Shown: positions 5,286 to 6,175 of the stretch, in pieces
Position numbering within the stretch: position 1 is the stretch's first letter
How the letters are laid out: the number at the start of each line of letters is the position of its first letter
Source of the DNA: Candidatus Gastranaerophilales bacterium HUM_12
Lineage (GTDB): Bacteria > Cyanobacteriota > Vampirovibrionia > Gastranaerophilales > Gastranaerophilaceae
Direction of reading: 5' to 3'
NCBI GenBank assembly: GCA_002102825.1
Contig: DABJ01000023.1
Coordinates: 36,333 to 42,507 of the forward strand
DNA: 6,175 bases
The notes under the pieces: generated by a model
What the model was told of the DNA's origin: nothing
The model's input: only the letters and a program-made list of their open reading frames with translations
The model's database searches: none
Position numbers and translations under genes: made by a program

Positions 5286-5762
5286 TTAATATCCTAAAGC
5301 CCAACTAAAGTTGTTAGAAGCTGTTTTGGTCGGAGCTATAACACTTTTCTTTGCATTTCTTGCAGTTACTTCAATAACTTTGTCTGCTTTTTGAAGTAAG
5401 TTGTATTCTCCAATTTTATTATCAACATTGTTGAAAGATTTGTACTTGTCTAACTCAGCTTGTAAATCTTGGTTTTCAGCATTCAATCTTACGATTTCAT
5501 TGTCAAGAGAGTTTAATTTTGCCTCGTAGTTCATTGAAATATAATAACTAACAAAAGTAATTGCTATTGTTAGCATTAAACAACAACACAACGATTTATT
5601 AATTTTTCGTGTAACCATTTCACGAATAGTCATTGGTTTTGCTTGATAAAAAGAACCTGTAACAACCGGAGATTCTTCTCTCATCGGATTTGCGATGTAA
5701 TCGCTCTTCTTGAATAATAATTCTTGTTCTTCAAATGTTACTCTTGCTGTATTTAATGTCAT
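5286..5762 (-). CDS. ftsL: FtsL-like cell division protein, single-pass with coiled coil
   Basis: 158-residue bitopic membrane protein with FtsL architecture. The predicted cytoplasmic N-terminus (1-57) has a basic patch (TRKINK) just before one membrane helix (about 58-77, SLCCCLMLTIAITFVSYYIS). An extracytoplasmic coiled coil follows (about 79-108, KLNSLDNEIVRLNAENQDLQ), then KIGEYNLLQKADKVIEV, which parallels the end of FtsL proteins (LGM..ADKVIEV-like). FtsL partners DivIC/FtsB and FtsQ and helps activate septal peptidoglycan synthesis by FtsW/FtsI. FtsL diverges fast, so the call rests on topology, that tail and the position 26 nt after rsmH, as in dcw clusters. Three consecutive Cys (59-61) and a long N-terminus are unusual. 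The start is uncertain: AGGGA abuts the ATG at 5762, and the other purine-rich site, GGTAGG (5774-5779), is 11 nt away. A later start such as Met27 is possible. Confidence 0.75.
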   Translation of the reverse strand: MTLNTARVTFEEQELLFKKSDYIANPMREESPVVTGSFYQAKPMTIREMVTRKINKSLCCCLMLTIAITFVSYYISMNYEAKLNSLDNEIVRLNAENQDLQAELDKYKSFNNVDNKIGEYNLLQKADKVIEVTARNAKKSVIAPTKTASNNFSWALGY

Positions 5763-5788
5763 TCCCTAAACTACCTACCAATAAACTT

Positions 5789-6175
5789 TTACTTTCTTAT
5801 ACACCTTGCAATTCTTAGTTTTGCACTTCTTGACGGTGGATTTTCTTTTATTTCCTCTTCTGATGCCATCATTGGTTTTTTATTGACCAATTCAATTACC
5901 GGAGGCGGACAATTGCATACCATTTGATTTCTTTCGCAATGGCAACGAGTCGAATAGTATTTAAATGTTTGCTTTACTAATCTGTCTTCAAGTGAATGAA
6001 AACTTATTACACTAATTATAGCACCAAAGTCTAATAAATCCAATACGTCATTTAATGTGTTTTTAACATTTTGTAACTCATGATTTACTTCGATTCTAAT
6101 TGCTTGGAAAACCCTTGTGGCCGGGTGAATATGGCTTTTTACTTTAGGTGTGCAATTTACAATCAGGTCTGCTAA
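5789..6175 (-). CDS. rsmH: 16S rRNA (cytosine1402-N4)-methyltransferase RsmH (MraW), 5' truncated
   Basis: S-adenosylmethionine-dependent enzyme that N4-methylates C1402 in the decoding centre of 16S rRNA. The reading frame is open through base 6175, so only the C-terminal 128 residues of roughly 300 are present; the TTG at 6043 is internal. Signature segments are HPATRVFQAIRIEVN (starting at 6127), SVISFHSLEDR (5981-6013), a Cys cluster RCHCE...VCNCPPP (about 5909-5944) and NPPSRSAKLR near the C-terminus (5813-5842, usually NPRSRSAKLR). The S-adenosylmethionine-binding N-terminal motifs lie outside the window. It heads the leftward cluster and is followed after 26 nt by the FtsL-like gene, the normal mraW-ftsL order, so the two are probably co-transcribed. 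Confidence 0.96.
   Translation of the reverse strand, partial: LADLIVNCTPKVKSHIHPATRVFQAIRIEVNHELQNVKNTLNDVLDLLDFGAIISVISFHSLEDRLVKQTFKYYSTRCHCERNQMVCNCPPPVIELVNKKPMMASEEEIKENPPSRSAKLRIARCIRK

Noticed and set aside
6041..6043. TTG as start of an 84-residue RsmH-like protein
   Set aside because: The frame continues upstream to the window edge with the RsmH signature HPATRVFQA, so this codon is internal.
1..6175. CRISPR array, tRNA, rRNA, insertion sequence or phage genes
   Set aside because: I looked for regularly spaced repeats, tRNA-like folds, transposase motifs and terminal repeats and saw none; the gene content is housekeeping and signalling.

Overview
The window is AT-rich, densely coded bacterial chromosome carrying seven protein genes, two of them cut by the window edges. 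My best guess at the source is a non-photosynthetic relative of cyanobacteria of the Vampirovibrionia/Melainabacteria type (gut Gastranaerophilales). Three things point there, all by recalled similarity and not by search: the prepilin start (FTLPEILITLG followed by IVAAITIPVL), the cyanobacterial-looking C-terminus of the response regulator (DRVQAAVKAVKEGMV), and the mix of an anaerobe-type DUF2229 activase-related protein with an HD-GYP-like protein. A clostridial or other low-GC anaerobe cannot be excluded.

Layout, left to right. A 5'-truncated NarL/LuxR-type response regulator (+, 1-615) ends at a hairpin (658-719) and faces a convergent minor-pilin/pseudopilin gene (-, 723-1469). The pilin gene has a clear sigma-70 promoter (TTGACA, 17 nt, CATAAT) with a palindrome over its -35 box. 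Upstream of it on the same strand lie maf (-, 1556-2128), a nucleotide pyrophosphatase, and a small uncharacterised 79-codon gene (-, 2196-2435); these two probably form an operon. A very AT-rich divergent intergenic region (2436-2677) separates them from a rightward DUF2229 protein related to activators of 2-hydroxyacyl-CoA dehydratases (+, 2678-3763). That gene ends at a strong 17-bp hairpin terminator (3813-3850).

The right third is entirely leftward: rsmH (5'-truncated, 5789-6175), an FtsL-like single-pass coiled-coil division protein (5286-5762), a 177-bp gap with two palindromes, then a GAF plus HD-GYP protein (3867-5108). RsmH followed by FtsL is the start of the classical division and cell-wall (dcw) cluster, but the next gene is not ftsI.

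The most notable observation is that the HD-GYP protein has lost the HD dyad (now Gln-Asn), both histidines of the HHE motif (now Gln-Ser) and the Tyr of GYP (now Thr), while keeping the fold-defining sequence around them. It is probably a catalytically dead c-di-GMP phosphodiesterase homologue acting as a sensor, adaptor or effector. I saw no CRISPR array, tRNA, rRNA, insertion sequence or clear sign of recent transfer.
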